Shown here one piece after another: positions 53,566 through 62,668 of a stretch of DNA of 64,000 nucleotides. The stretch is from Cryobacterium glucosi (GTDB taxonomy: Bacteria; Actinomycetota; Actinomycetes; Actinomycetales; Microbacteriaceae). The DNA is taken from assembly GCF_004402235.1 (NCBI RefSeq), contig NZ_SOFS01000005.1:124001-188000 (forward strand). Reading direction: 5' to 3'. Within the stretch, counting starts at the first letter, position 1, and the number at the start of each line of letters is the position of its first letter. The translations under genes were made by a program, and so were the position numbers. The notes below the pieces were generated by a model. The model made no database searches, had not been told where the DNA came from, and saw nothing but the letters and a program-made list of their open reading frames with translations.

Positions 53566-54315
53566 ATGACAGACAATTCTCTGCCCACGCGATCGGATCG
53601 CCTGGCATCAGAAGCACCACAGCGCGGCAAGCGCGGCGTTGCGATCTTCTTTCGCGACCTCTTGATCATTTTTGTGGTGGCGCTGCTCATCTCGTTCCTG
53701 ATCAAGACCTTCCTCGTCCGGTCGTTCTACATCCCCTCGGGGTCGATGGAGAACACCCTCCTGGTCAACGACCGCATCATCGTGAACGAGCTGGAACCGA
53801 AGCTCATGCCCATCCAGCGCGGTGACGTCGTCGTGTTCCGCGATCCCGGCGGGTGGCTCCTCCCGCAGGCTGCCGTGCAGCAGAACCCCGTCGCCGCCGG
53901 CCTTGACTGGCTCCTTTCCGTCGTCGGCCTCTCCGCGCCGGACAGCAACGACCACCTGATCAAGCGCGTCATCGGACTGCCCGGCGACCACGTCAGCTGC
54001 TGCAACGCCCTCGGCCAGCTGAGCGTCAACGACGTGCCCCTCTCTGAGCCGTATGTGAACCTCCCTGCCGGGGCGAGCGCCGTGTCCAAGGACAACTTCG
54101 ACGTCGTCGTACCGGAGAACTCGCTCTGGGTGATGGGCGACAACCGGTACAACTCCAAGGACTCCCGGTACAACGGGGACACCCCTGGCAAGGGCTTCGT
54201 GCCGATCGACAACGTCGTCGGCCGCGCCCTCGTGATCAGCTGGCCGCTGTCCCGCTGGACCTGGCTCGACGACTACCCGGAAGTCTTCCGAGGGGTTTCC
54301 CCGGAGACGAAGTAG
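53566..54315 (+). CDS. lepB: signal peptidase I
   Basis: LepB removes signal peptides outside the membrane. The 249-residue protein has one N-terminal membrane segment (about residues 27-48), the catalytic Ser in FYIPSGSMENTLL (about residue 60), the Lys in LIKRVIGLPGDHV (about 133) and the GDNRYNSKDSR box. It is followed without spacing by rnhB. Confidence 0.96.
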   Translation: MTDNSLPTRSDRLASEAPQRGKRGVAIFFRDLLIIFVVALLISFLIKTFLVRSFYIPSGSMENTLLVNDRIIVNELEPKLMPIQRGDVVVFRDPGGWLLPQAAVQQNPVAAGLDWLLSVVGLSAPDSNDHLIKRVIGLPGDHVSCCNALGQLSVNDVPLSEPYVNLPAGASAVSKDNFDVVVPENSLWVMGDNRYNSKDSRYNGDTPGKGFVPIDNVVGRALVISWPLSRWTWLDDYPEVFRGVSPETK

Positions 54316-54960
54316 ATGGCCGTCTGCGATCCGACCCTCGAGGTCGAGCTCGGCCTGCTCGCCGAAGGCGCGAGCTGCGTGATCGGCTGCGACGAGGTCG
54401 GACGTGGTGCCCTCGCCGGACCGGTCGGGGTCGGCGTCGCCGCGATCGACGGCACGCACGGCGCGATGCCGGTCGGTCTCCGCGACTCGAAGATGCTCAG
54501 CGAGCGGCGCCGTGAGGCCCTCGCACCGCTCGCGGTCGCCTGGGTGCTGCACTCCGCGGTCGGACTCGCCTCCGCGAAGGAGGTGGACGAGATCGGCATC
54601 ATCGCCGCACTCGGGCTCGCGGGCAAACGGGCCCTCGCCGAACTGTTCGCCGCCGGCGTGGACGTCCGGGGGAGCGTCGTGCTGCTCGACGGCAACGACG
54701 ACTACCTCAACAAGGCCCTCGCGACGCCCCTCTCCGTGCTGACCCGGATCAAGGCCGACCAGGACTGTGCGTCCGTGTCCGCGGCATCCGTGATCGCGAA
54801 GGTGCACCGCGACCGGCTGATGATCGCAGCGGATGCGGTCACGCCCGGCTACGGGTGGGCGGGCAACAAGGGCTACGGCAGTGCGGAGCACATGGCTGCG
54901 ATCGGGCGCCTCGGACCGACAGGGCTCCATCGCAAATCGTGGCTGACCATCTCAGCGTAG
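54316..54960 (+). CDS. rnhB: ribonuclease HII
   Basis: RNase HII removes ribonucleotides from DNA. The 214-residue protein shows the catalytic GCDEVGRGALAGPVGV with the DE pair, DSKMLSERRRE and KADQDCASVSAASVIAKV. The ATG follows directly after the lepB stop. Its TAG stop opens the TAGGAT -10 of the DUF2469 gene. Confidence 0.96.
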   Translation: MAVCDPTLEVELGLLAEGASCVIGCDEVGRGALAGPVGVGVAAIDGTHGAMPVGLRDSKMLSERRREALAPLAVAWVLHSAVGLASAKEVDEIGIIAALGLAGKRALAELFAAGVDVRGSVVLLDGNDDYLNKALATPLSVLTRIKADQDCASVSAASVIAKVHRDRLMIAADAVTPGYGWAGNKGYGSAEHMAAIGRLGPTGLHRKSWLTISA

Positions 54961-54963
54961 GAT
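54958..54963 (+). promoter_or_regulatory. -10-like box overlapping the rnhB stop codon
   Basis: TAGGAT begins with the rnhB stop and ends nine bases before the DUF2469 ATG. Confidence 0.35.
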
Positions 54964-54972
54964 TGTCTCACC

Positions 54973-55296
54973 ATGGAAGAAGAAGAGTTCGAAGACTACG
55001 ACCGCGAGGTCGAGTTGGCCCTGTACCGCGAATATCGGGATGTCGTCGGGCAGTTCCAGTACGTCGTCGAGACGGAACGGCGCTTCTACCTGGCCAATGA
55101 GGTCGAACTCGTGCGCCGGGACACCGAGCACGACTTCTACTTCGAACTGAACATGAAGGACGTCTGGGTCTGGGACGTGTACCGGTCGGACCGTTTCGTG
55201 AAGTCCGTGCGCGTGCTGACGTTCAAGGACGTCAACGTCGAGGAACTCGCCTCGAAGGAATTCGAACTGCCCAAGGAACTCGCGCTCGACGAGTAG
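54973..55296 (+). CDS. DUF2469 family protein
   Basis: The 107-residue acidic protein (MEEEEFEDYDREVELALYRE at the start) is the conserved actinobacterial protein encoded after rnhB. No known motif or activity; no membrane segment. It may be expressed from its own promoter overlapping rnhB as well as from the operon. Confidence 0.88.
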   Translation: MEEEEFEDYDREVELALYREYRDVVGQFQYVVETERRFYLANEVELVRRDTEHDFYFELNMKDVWVWDVYRSDRFVKSVRVLTFKDVNVEELASKEFELPKELALDE

Positions 55297-55309
55297 CCGG
55301 CTGGTCGTT

Positions 55310-55750
55310 CTAGCGGGGCTCGCAGACCACGACGGGGATGTCCCGGCTGGTCTTCTGCTGGTAGCCCTCGTACCCCTTGTATGCGGCGACGATCTGCGGC
55401 CAGAGTTCCGCCTTCTCCGCTGCTTCTGCCGTGCGTGCCCTCAGCTTTTTCGTCGTGCCGTGCACGGTGAGTTCGACGTCGGGGTTCGCAACGAGGTTGA
55501 GGTACCACTGCGGGTTCCGGTCGCTGCCGCCCTTCGAGGCGATCAGCACGAAGCGGTTCCGGTCGTGGATCGGGGCCGTGAGCATGGTCGTGCGGCGCTT
55601 GCCCGTCGAGCGGCCGATCGTGTGCAGTTCGACCACCGGGATCGGCCCGAACGAGGCGAGCAAACGTCCACCGGATGCCTTGAGCACGGCCCGGTGCATC
55701 AGGCTCATCGTCTTCATGCCGAGGTCGACCAACCTGTCGCGTAGTCCCAT
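55310..55750 (-). CDS. nitroreductase/deazaflavin-dependent oxidoreductase family protein
   Basis: The 146-residue split-barrel protein matches the Ddn-like F420 family: VELHTIGRSTGKRRTTML, FVLIASKGGSDRNPQWYLNL with the cofactor-binding loop, and a helical end. F420 is the likely cofactor, FMN possible. Substrate unknown. It is leaderless by a TAGGCT box and lies convergent with DUF2469 and divergent from the dipeptidase. Confidence 0.85.
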   Translation of the reverse strand: MGLRDRLVDLGMKTMSLMHRAVLKASGGRLLASFGPIPVVELHTIGRSTGKRRTTMLTAPIHDRNRFVLIASKGGSDRNPQWYLNLVANPDVELTVHGTTKKLRARTAEAAEKAELWPQIVAAYKGYEGYQQKTSRDIPVVVCEPR

Positions 55751-55756
55751 GGGTCC

Positions 55757-55762
55757 AGCCTA
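55757..55762 (-). promoter_or_regulatory. -10 box of the Ddn-like gene
   Basis: TAGGCT on the minus strand, six bases before the ATG. Confidence 0.5.
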
Positions 55763-55774
55763 GTAACCTGCATC

Positions 55775-55810
55775 GGTGTCGGTGCCGGTGCCGGTGCCGG
55801 TGCCGGTGCA
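55775..55810. repeat. GGTGCC hexanucleotide repeat
   Basis: Six hexamers: GGTGTC, four of GGTGCC, then GGTGCA. It lies between two divergent -10 boxes, so copy number would change the distance between promoter and any upstream site. Confidence 0.85.
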
Positions 55811-55847
55811 CACGGGAACCCGGGTTCCGCGCGGGGAACCCCGGCAC

Positions 55848-55853
55848 TAGCGT
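55848..55853 (+). promoter_or_regulatory. -10 box of the dipeptidase gene
   Basis: TAGCGT ends six bases before the ATG. The perfect palindrome GGAACCCGGGTTCC at 55815-55828 lies near the expected -35 position and may be an operator. Confidence 0.5.
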
Positions 55854-55859
55854 TGGACC

Positions 55860-56984
55860 ATGCCCCCCGCATCCGCTGCCGAGAACCATGCCGCCACGAC
55901 CGCCCCAACGAACCCTGTTGGCGCGGTCGTCGACCACGCCCTCGAACTCGCACCCCTCGTCGACGGCCACAACGACTGGGCCTGGGAATGCCGGGAGAAC
56001 CGCGCGTACTCGGTCGAGGGACTCGAACGGGGACTGACGACCGACACCGACATCGAGCGCCTCCGGGCCGGCCGGGTGGGCGCACAGTTCTGGTCGGTCT
56101 ATGTGAGCGACGAATCCCTCGGTGCCGACGCCGTTCAGGGCACCCTCGAGCAGATCGACTGGGTCTACCGCCTCGCCGCCCGCTACCCGGACGACTTCCA
56201 GATCGCCCGCAGCGCCGCCGACGTCGAGTCGGCCAGGTCCCACGGCCGGATCGCGTCGCTCCTCGGCGCGGAGGGCGCGCACAGCCTCAACGACTCCCCG
56301 GCCGTGCTGCGGATGTTCGCGCGGCTCGGCGTGCGGTACCTCACCCTCACCCATGTGCACAACACGACCTGGGCCGACTCGGGCACCGACGAGCCCGTGC
56401 ACGGCGGCCTGTCCGCGCGTGGCGTCGAGTACGTGCGGGAGATGAACCGGCTCGGCATGCTCGTCGACCTGTCCCACGTGTCCCCGGCGACCGCGCACGC
56501 GGCGCTCTCCGTGACGACGGCGCCGGTGATCTTCAGCCACAGTTCGTGCGCCGCCGTCACGGACCACCCGCGGAACGTACCGGACGACGTGCTCGAGCGC
56601 CTGCGCGACAACGACGGCGTGCTCATGCTCACCTTCGTGCCGCAGTTCCTCTCCCCGGACTTCGCCGCCTGGTTCGACGGGCCCAGGGACAGCGCTGCGC
56701 CGACGGTGACCCTCGACGAGGTTATCGCCCACATCGAGCACGCTCGCCGGGTCGCGGGCATTCGGCACATCGGGCTCGGCGGCGACTTCGACGGCACAGA
56801 CGAATTCCCGGTCGGTCTCGAGGGCGTCGACGGCTACCCGGCGCTCCTGACCGAGCTCGCCGCGCGGGGCTGGACCGCCGTCGAGCTCGCCGCCCTCGCC
56901 GGGGCGAACGTACTGCGCGTGCTCCGGGCGACGGATGCCGCGTTCGCGGCAGCGGGGAACGGCACGCCGCTGCTGGTGTCGTGA
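55860..56984 (+). CDS. membrane dipeptidase-type peptidase (M19)
   Basis: The 374-residue protein belongs to the renal dipeptidase family: LVDGHNDWAWE with the metal His-x-Asp, the bridging Glu in LLGAEGAHSL, LTHVHNTTWADS, DLSHVSPATAHAAL and GLGGDFDGTDEFPVG. The family splits dipeptides, often with a D-residue. No signal peptide, so it is likely cytosolic, possibly recycling wall or salvaged peptides. Confidence 0.92.
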   Translation: MPPASAAENHAATTAPTNPVGAVVDHALELAPLVDGHNDWAWECRENRAYSVEGLERGLTTDTDIERLRAGRVGAQFWSVYVSDESLGADAVQGTLEQIDWVYRLAARYPDDFQIARSAADVESARSHGRIASLLGAEGAHSLNDSPAVLRMFARLGVRYLTLTHVHNTTWADSGTDEPVHGGLSARGVEYVREMNRLGMLVDLSHVSPATAHAALSVTTAPVIFSHSSCAAVTDHPRNVPDDVLERLRDNDGVLMLTFVPQFLSPDFAAWFDGPRDSAAPTVTLDEVIAHIEHARRVAGIRHIGLGGDFDGTDEFPVGLEGVDGYPALLTELAARGWTAVELAALAGANVLRVLRATDAAFAAAGNGTPLLVS

Positions 56985-57033
56985 CCGGTCCTTTCCCGCA
57001 TTGCCGGGCAAACCAGAACGGATCCCGCTCCGA

Positions 57034-57753
57034 ATGACTGGTGTGAGTGCACCCCGACGAATGACCCGAACCGTCATGGCCCTCTGGGTGGGGTCCGTGG
57101 CCGTCGTCGTTGGACTCGTCGCCGTGATCGGTTCGGTTGGACGTGCGGTACCGGCCGAACCGATTCCGGTGACTCCTGCGGGGTCTCCGGGTACCGGTCC
57201 CGTCGTGGCGTTCTACGGGGACTCGTACACGCTCGGGACCGGGGCTTCGAGCCCCGAACGCCGGTGGTCGACGCTCCTTTCCATCGAGCACGGCTGGACC
57301 GAGGTGAACCCGAGCGTGAACGGTCTCGGTTTCGTGAACCACCGGGCAGACGTGTCAGAGGACCTCGTCGAACAGGTCATCGCCGCCCGCCCCGACATCG
57401 TGATCGTGACGATGGGTCTCAACGACAACTTCTCGATGCCCGCTCGCGCCGACCGCATCCGCTCCGCCATCACGGCCGACTTCACCAGGATCAGTGAAGC
57501 GCTGCCGGTCGCACGCGTCATCGTGGTCGAGCCGTTCTGGTACACCGACGATCGACCCGGCTCGGTTCAACAGATCATCGAGTGGGTGAGCGCGGGCGCT
57601 GCGGCGATCGACGCCGACTACATTCCCGGCGCCTCGCACTGGCTCGACGGCCACCCGGAATGGAAGGCCGGCGACGGCCTGCACCCGAACGATGAGGGGT
57701 ATCGGGTGCTCGCCGATCGCATGGACGAGGCACTCAGGAGCCTCGGCATCTAG
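57034..57753 (+). CDS. SGNH/GDSL hydrolase with N-terminal membrane anchor
   Basis: The 239-residue protein has one hydrophobic segment near residues 15-35 and an SGNH fold outside: FYGDSYTLGTG (block I Ser), VTMGLNDNF (block III Asn) and GDGLHPNDEGY (block V Asp and His). Such enzymes are esterases or acyl hydrolases, some acting on wall glycans or lipids. ATG 57061 is a possible second start. It follows the dipeptidase after 49 bases. Confidence 0.85.
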   Translation: MTGVSAPRRMTRTVMALWVGSVAVVVGLVAVIGSVGRAVPAEPIPVTPAGSPGTGPVVAFYGDSYTLGTGASSPERRWSTLLSIEHGWTEVNPSVNGLGFVNHRADVSEDLVEQVIAARPDIVIVTMGLNDNFSMPARADRIRSAITADFTRISEALPVARVIVVEPFWYTDDRPGSVQQIIEWVSAGAAAIDADYIPGASHWLDGHPEWKAGDGLHPNDEGYRVLADRMDEALRSLGI

Positions 57754-57901
57754 GAGTCGCCCCTCGACGGTGTACGGACTTTCCGAAGGCGAATTCCCGA
57801 CTCTCCCCACCAGGCGTCGACGTCTGCCCGCTGTCCACCGGTCGACGACGGCCCCCGCGGATGCTCGCCCACCCCCGGCATCCTGTCCGTGGGAGGCACT
57901 C

Positions 57902-58258
57902 GTGGCACGCAAAGATGATCTGGGCAGGCTCGGTGAGGAGCACGCGGCGCGGTACCTCACCGACGCCGGGTATACGCTCCTCGCCCGCAACTGGCGGTGC
58001 GAGCAGGGCGAAATCGACCTGATTGTCGAGCAGGACGGCGAAGTCGCCTTCGTAGAGGTGAAGACGCGCTCGGGGATCGGCTTCGGGCATCCGTTCGAGG
58101 CGATCACCGTCGTCAAGCTCGCCCGGCTCCGCCGGCTTGCGGCGGCGTGGTGCGAGCAGGCGGATGCCTGGCCGGAGCGAATCAGGATCGACGCGATCGC
58201 GGTGATCCTCGCCCCCGGCGCCGTTCCGGTGATCGAGCACCTGCCCGGAGTGTTCTAG
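57902..58258 (+). CDS. yraN: YraN family (UPF0102) endonuclease-like protein
   Basis: The 118-residue protein has the YraN pattern: LGRLGEEHAARYL, then the nuclease-like EGQEIDL variant EQGEIDLIVEQDG and FVEVKTRSG. The Holliday-junction resolvase-like fold suggests DNA processing, unproven. GTG start with GGGAGG five bases upstream. It precedes yifB and dprA, the usual trio. Confidence 0.9.
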   Translation: MARKDDLGRLGEEHAARYLTDAGYTLLARNWRCEQGEIDLIVEQDGEVAFVEVKTRSGIGFGHPFEAITVVKLARLRRLAAAWCEQADAWPERIRIDAIAVILAPGAVPVIEHLPGVF

Positions 58259-58274
58259 TGAGCGTGTTCTAGTG
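58250..58274 (+). repeat. GTGTTCTAGTG direct repeat at the yraN stop
   Basis: Copies at 58250-58260 and 58264-58274 have a 14-base period. Each contains a TAG; the first is the yraN stop. Confidence 0.8.
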
Positions 58275-58299
58275 CGTGCCGTCTGATGGGCGCAGCCTG

Positions 58300-59844
58300 A
58301 TGGGTCTCGCCCGTACCCACGCCGTCGCCCTGCTCGGGCTGACGGGCGCGCTCGTCGAAGTCGAGGCCGACATCTCGGGTCAGCTCCCCGGCATGGTGCT
58401 GATCGGCCTGCCGGACGCCGCGCTCTCCGAAGCGACGGAGCGGGTCAGGGCCGCGGCCAAGAACTCCGGCTGCCCACTGACCCACAACAAGCTCACGATC
58501 AACCTGTCGCCGGCGGCGCTCCCGAAGCACGGTTCGGGATTCGACCTCGCGATCGCGCTCGCGTGCCTCGCCGCGGACGGGGTGGTCGCGGCCGGGTCGG
58601 TCGGCTCGGTCGTGCACATCGGCGAGCTCGCCCTCGACGGGCGCCTTCGACCAGTCCCGGGCATGCTGCCGGCGGTGATCGCGGCGTCGCGTCTCGGCCA
58701 CCGAACCGTCATGGTTCCGGCCGGAAACGCCGCGGAGGCGGAACTCGTGCCCGGCATCACCGTGATCGGGGTCGCCTCCCTCCGCGAGGCGGCGATCTGG
58801 CACGGGGCGGAGCTGACGCCCGTGCCGGTCGAAACCATCGAGTGGCCCACCGAAGCCGGACCCGCCGGGAACGACGTCGTCGAAACCGGTTCGATGGACC
58901 TTGCCGACGTCATCGGCAATGAGGACGCCATCCTGGCCCTGCAGATCGCCGCAGCAGGCGGCCACCATCTCTTCATGCTCGGCCCGCCAGGCTCCGGCAA
59001 GACCATGCTCGCCGCCCGCCTGCCCGGACTCCTGCCCGACCTCGACCCGGCCGCCTCCCTCGAGGCGAGTTCGCTGCGCTCCCTCGCCGGGCGCGGACTC
59101 GGCCGGTCCCTCGTGACCCGGCCGCCGCTCGAATCGCCGCACCACACCGCGACGGCGGCGGCCATGGTCGGCGGCGGCAGTGGACAGATCCGGCCGGGTG
59201 CAGCCGCCCGCGCCTGTCACGGGGTGCTCTTCCTCGACGAGGCTCCCGAGTTCGCATCGGCCGTGCTCGACGCCCTCCGGCAGCCGCTCGAATCCGGGAT
59301 GATCAGCATCCACCGCGCCAACGCCGTCGCCCACTTCCCGGCGCGGTTCCAGCTCGTGATGGCCGCGAATCCGTGCCCGTGCGGGCAGTACGGCGTCGCC
59401 GGCCTCGAGTGCTCGTGCCCGCCGAGCGCGCGCCGGCGGTACCTCGCCCGAATCTCCGGGCCGCTCCTGGACCGGATCGACATCCAACTTCACGTGAACC
59501 GGATCACGGCGGCCCAGCTGCGGCTCGCCGCCGAAGAACCGCGCCTGACGACCTCGGCTGCGCGGGAACGTGTGATCCGGGCCCGGCGCGCCGCACGGGA
59601 GCGCCTCGCCGGCACACCCTGGTCGCTCAATTCAGCGGTCCCAGGGTCCTGGCTCCGCAGCAGGCACCTGCGGCTGGACCGGGCGACGACCGCTGCGCTC
59701 GATCGAGCGCTGGAGCGCGGCGGCATCACTATGCGCGGCTATGACCGGGTGCTCCGCGTCGCCTGGTCGATCGCCGACCTCGAGGGCGCCGATCGGCCGG
59801 GTGTCGAGCAGCTCGGACAGGCGCTCTACCTGCGCACCGGCTGA
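58300..59844 (+). CDS. YifB/ComM family magnesium-chelatase-like ATPase
   Basis: The 514-residue protein has an N-terminal Lon-like fold (GLARTHAVALLGLTGALVEV), the AAA+ P-loop LGPPGSGKTMLAARLPGLLP (about residue 229), Walker B GVLFLDEAPEF and the cysteine-rich NPCPCGQYG...CSCPP zinc-like site. ComM-like proteins help branch migration of incoming DNA in transformation. ATG 58300 fits the family N-terminus; GTG 58276 adds eight residues. Confidence 0.93.
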   Translation: MGLARTHAVALLGLTGALVEVEADISGQLPGMVLIGLPDAALSEATERVRAAAKNSGCPLTHNKLTINLSPAALPKHGSGFDLAIALACLAADGVVAAGSVGSVVHIGELALDGRLRPVPGMLPAVIAASRLGHRTVMVPAGNAAEAELVPGITVIGVASLREAAIWHGAELTPVPVETIEWPTEAGPAGNDVVETGSMDLADVIGNEDAILALQIAAAGGHHLFMLGPPGSGKTMLAARLPGLLPDLDPAASLEASSLRSLAGRGLGRSLVTRPPLESPHHTATAAAMVGGGSGQIRPGAAARACHGVLFLDEAPEFASAVLDALRQPLESGMISIHRANAVAHFPARFQLVMAANPCPCGQYGVAGLECSCPPSARRRYLARISGPLLDRIDIQLHVNRITAAQLRLAAEEPRLTTSAARERVIRARRAARERLAGTPWSLNSAVPGSWLRSRHLRLDRATTAALDRALERGGITMRGYDRVLRVAWSIADLEGADRPGVEQLGQALYLRTG

Positions 59845-59880
59845 AGCCGGACATCCACCGACGGAAGGACACGACGCACG

Positions 59881-61128
59881 ATGCCATTCGAACCCGATGA
59901 GACCACCATGATCGACCTCGCGACCGGCGTGCGCGCACCCGGGGCCACCCTGACCCGGGAACTCGCGGCGGAGCTGCACGCTCGAGCGGCGTGGTCGTGC
60001 ATCAGCGAACCCGGCGACGGAACTGCGGGCCTCGTTGTCGCGGCGCTCGGCGCCGTTCGCGCCCTGCGGATGATTATCGAGGCCTGGACCCACGACCATA
60101 TCGCCGGGGAACTCCTGACCGCCGGGGTGGCGGAGGGTGTGATCGCTGCCGCCGGACTCGACCGCGCTCTGGAGCGCTGGCGTCCGCGGCTCGATCCCAT
60201 CGTCGTCACGATTGCGATGCGGCAGGCAGCCCGATCGGGGGCACGGCTGGCGATTCCCGGTGACCCCGACTGGCCGGCCGGGCTTGAGGACCTCGGGGTA
60301 CACGCCCCGCTCGCCCTCTGGTGGCGCGGCCCTGCACATGCCCTCGGCGCGTTCGCCCAGTCGATCGCCCTCGTCGGCGCCCGGGCTGCTACCCGATACG
60401 GCGAGCATGTCGCGATGGAAGCCTCTGCCGGCCTCGTCGACCGCGGATTCGCGATCGTCAGCGGCGCGGCGTACGGGATCGACGGGATGGCGCACAAAGC
60501 GGCACTCGCGAGCCGTGGTCGAACCGTGGCGTTTCTCGCCGGGGGAGTGGACCGGCCATATCCGAGCGGGCACGTCGACCTCCTCGAACGGATCGCCGGG
60601 GAGGGGGCCGTCATTTCCGAGCTCCCGTGCGGGGCCGCGCCCACCAAGTGGCGGTTCCTACAACGGAACCGGCTGATTGCGGCGACCAGCCTGGCCACCA
60701 TCGTCCTGGAGGCCGGGTGGCGCTCCGGATCGCTCAACACCGCCGGGCACGCGGCCACCCTCGGGCGGTCGCTCGGCGCCGTACCCGGCCCGGTCACGTC
60801 ACCGGCCTCGGCCGGGTGTCACCGGCTGATCCGCGAGTACGACGCCGTCTGCGTGACGACGGCCGCCGAAATGGCGGAACTCGTCGCGGAGCACCTGGTC
60901 CAGGTGACACTGGACTTCCCCGAATCGGAACTCGGGCTCGAGGGTTCCGGGCGCACAAGCGAACAGGTGCGGGTCTTCGACGCCCTGAGCGGGCGGTCCC
61001 CGCGTGGGATCGGCGACCTCGCCCGCCGCGCGGGCCTCTCCACCATGTCCGTGCGCGCCGCCCTCGGCGCCCTCGGGCTCGAAGGCGCCGCGCGCGAGCG
61101 AGAGACCGGCTGGGTGCGGAACGCCTGA
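59881..61128 (+). CDS. dprA: DNA-processing protein DprA
   Basis: DprA loads RecA on single-stranded DNA taken up by the cell. The 415-residue protein shows the Rossmann DprA core SIALVGARAATRYGEHV, VSGAAYGIDGMAHKAAL, LAGGVDRPYPSGH and FLQRNRLIAATSLATIVLEA, cited by QRNRLIAATS, with a C-terminal winged helix (VFDALSGRSP to GLEGAA). GGAAGGA precedes the ATG. It closes the yraN-yifB-dprA group. Confidence 0.94.
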   Translation: MPFEPDETTMIDLATGVRAPGATLTRELAAELHARAAWSCISEPGDGTAGLVVAALGAVRALRMIIEAWTHDHIAGELLTAGVAEGVIAAAGLDRALERWRPRLDPIVVTIAMRQAARSGARLAIPGDPDWPAGLEDLGVHAPLALWWRGPAHALGAFAQSIALVGARAATRYGEHVAMEASAGLVDRGFAIVSGAAYGIDGMAHKAALASRGRTVAFLAGGVDRPYPSGHVDLLERIAGEGAVISELPCGAAPTKWRFLQRNRLIAATSLATIVLEAGWRSGSLNTAGHAATLGRSLGAVPGPVTSPASAGCHRLIREYDAVCVTTAAEMAELVAEHLVQVTLDFPESELGLEGSGRTSEQVRVFDALSGRSPRGIGDLARRAGLSTMSVRAALGALGLEGAARERETGWVRNA

Positions 61129-61154
61129 GCCAGGCTCGGCCTGCCGCGAAACCG

Positions 61155-62582
61155 TCAGCCCTGGTACAGGCCCCCAGGCGTCTCCTCGCCGTCGTGGCCT
61201 GCGGCCTCGCACGCCCGCCGCACAGCCGCGAGGGAGTCGGCGACATCGGCGGCATCCGTCGACCAGTTGCTGACCGAGATGCGCAGCACCTCGCGCCCGC
61301 GCCAGACGGAACCGGACATCCACGTGGTGCCCTGGCCGAGCAACAGCTCCGTCACCCGCCGGGTGCGGGCATCGCTTCCGAAGCTCACGCACACCTGGGT
61401 GAAGACCACGTCGTTGACGACCTCGGCGCCGGGAATGCGCGCGAGGCCCTCGGCAAGCGAGCGGGCGTGACCGGCCAGGCGCTCGACGAGGTCGATCGTG
61501 CCGGATCGCCCGAGCGAGCGCAGTGCCGCCCACACCGGGATGCCCCGTGCCCGGCGGGAGAGCTCCGGCACCTTCTCGAAGGGGTCGCCCGGACCGTCCG
61601 TCGCCGGTTTCAGTAGATAGCTCGTGTGCACGCCGAACACGGACCGGACAGTCGCCGGTTTCTCGACGATCGCGATCCCGCAGTCATAGGGCACATTGAG
61701 CGTCTTGTGCGCGTCGGTCGCCCAGGAGTCGGCTCCCTCGACGCCTGCCACGAGCCCGCGGTACTTCGGGCTCGCCGCGGCCCAGAGGCCGAACGCGCCG
61801 TCCACGTGCACCCAGGCGTGGTGTTCCCGCGCCACCCGGATTGCCGTCGTCATCGGATCGAAGGCACCGGAGTGCAGGTTCCCCGCCTGCAGGCAGACGA
61901 TGGCCGGACCCTCGCCGTCCTGCATCGCAGCCGCGAGGGCACGGGGATCAAGTCGGCCCTGCTCATCGGCCGCTACGGCGACGGGTTCGCCGAGGCCGAG
62001 GTACCGGAGTGCGAGGTCGATCACCGCGTGCCGCTCCTCGCCCACGAACACCCGCACGCGGGGCGAACCGGAAAGTCCGTCCCTGCTGAGATTCCAGCCC
62101 ACCCGCTCGAGCACTGACTGGCGCCCGGCTGCGAGCCCGACGAAATTGGCCATCGTCGCCCCGGTGGTGAATCCGACATCCGAACCGGACGGCAGCCCGA
62201 GCAGGTCGAGCACCCACGCTCCGGCGGCCTCCTCGGCCGCGGCAGTGGCCGGCGTCGCGAAGCGCATGGCGGCATTCTGGTCCCAGGCGCTGACGAGCCA
62301 GTCTGCCGCCAGCGCTGCCGGGAGGGTGCCGCCGATCACCCAGCCGAAGAACCGACCAGACGGCATGGCCATCAGCCCGGGTTCGGCGAGGGCGGCCAGC
62401 TCGTCGACCACGGATGCCGCGGCGGTGGGGGACTCAGGCAGCGGACCGGCGAACATCCCGGAGAGGGTGTCGGCGTCGGCGCGCGGACCGACCGGGCGGG
62501 TACCGAGCGAACCAAGCCACGCGAGAGCGTGCTCCCTGGCTCGCCCAAGTGCTTCGTCGTATGCGCCGGGCTGAGCTGACAT
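61155..62582 (-). CDS. PLP-dependent decarboxylase (group II, aromatic/tyrosine type)
   Basis: The 475-residue protein is an AADC/GadB-like enzyme: PLP Lys in TDAHKTLNVPYDCG, HVDGAFGLWAA with the cofactor Asp, FFGWVIGGTLPAALAADWL and DVGFTTGATMANFVGLAAGR, cited by TTGATMANF. Substrate may be an aromatic or acidic amino acid. TACCAT lies six bases before the ATG. It is convergent with dprA. Confidence 0.9.
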   Translation of the reverse strand: MSAQPGAYDEALGRAREHALAWLGSLGTRPVGPRADADTLSGMFAGPLPESPTAAASVVDELAALAEPGLMAMPSGRFFGWVIGGTLPAALAADWLVSAWDQNAAMRFATPATAAAEEAAGAWVLDLLGLPSGSDVGFTTGATMANFVGLAAGRQSVLERVGWNLSRDGLSGSPRVRVFVGEERHAVIDLALRYLGLGEPVAVAADEQGRLDPRALAAAMQDGEGPAIVCLQAGNLHSGAFDPMTTAIRVAREHHAWVHVDGAFGLWAAASPKYRGLVAGVEGADSWATDAHKTLNVPYDCGIAIVEKPATVRSVFGVHTSYLLKPATDGPGDPFEKVPELSRRARGIPVWAALRSLGRSGTIDLVERLAGHARSLAEGLARIPGAEVVNDVVFTQVCVSFGSDARTRRVTELLLGQGTTWMSGSVWRGREVLRISVSNWSTDAADVADSLAAVRRACEAAGHDGEETPGGLYQG

Positions 62583-62588
62583 GGCGCC

Positions 62589-62594
62589 ATGGTA
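62589..62594 (-). promoter_or_regulatory. -10 box of the PLP decarboxylase gene
   Basis: TACCAT on the minus strand, six bases before the ATG. Confidence 0.4.
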
Positions 62595-62668
62595 GTCCGG
62601 GCCGTCCCCGGCAACCAGTGCCTGCGCGCATCGCGGGCCCGCGGCCAGGTGCCGCCCGCCGCTGGTCC

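Noticed and set aside
55775..55810. CRISPR-like repeat
   Set aside because: Units are six bases with no spacers; it is a simple sequence repeat. No CRISPR array or cas gene is present.
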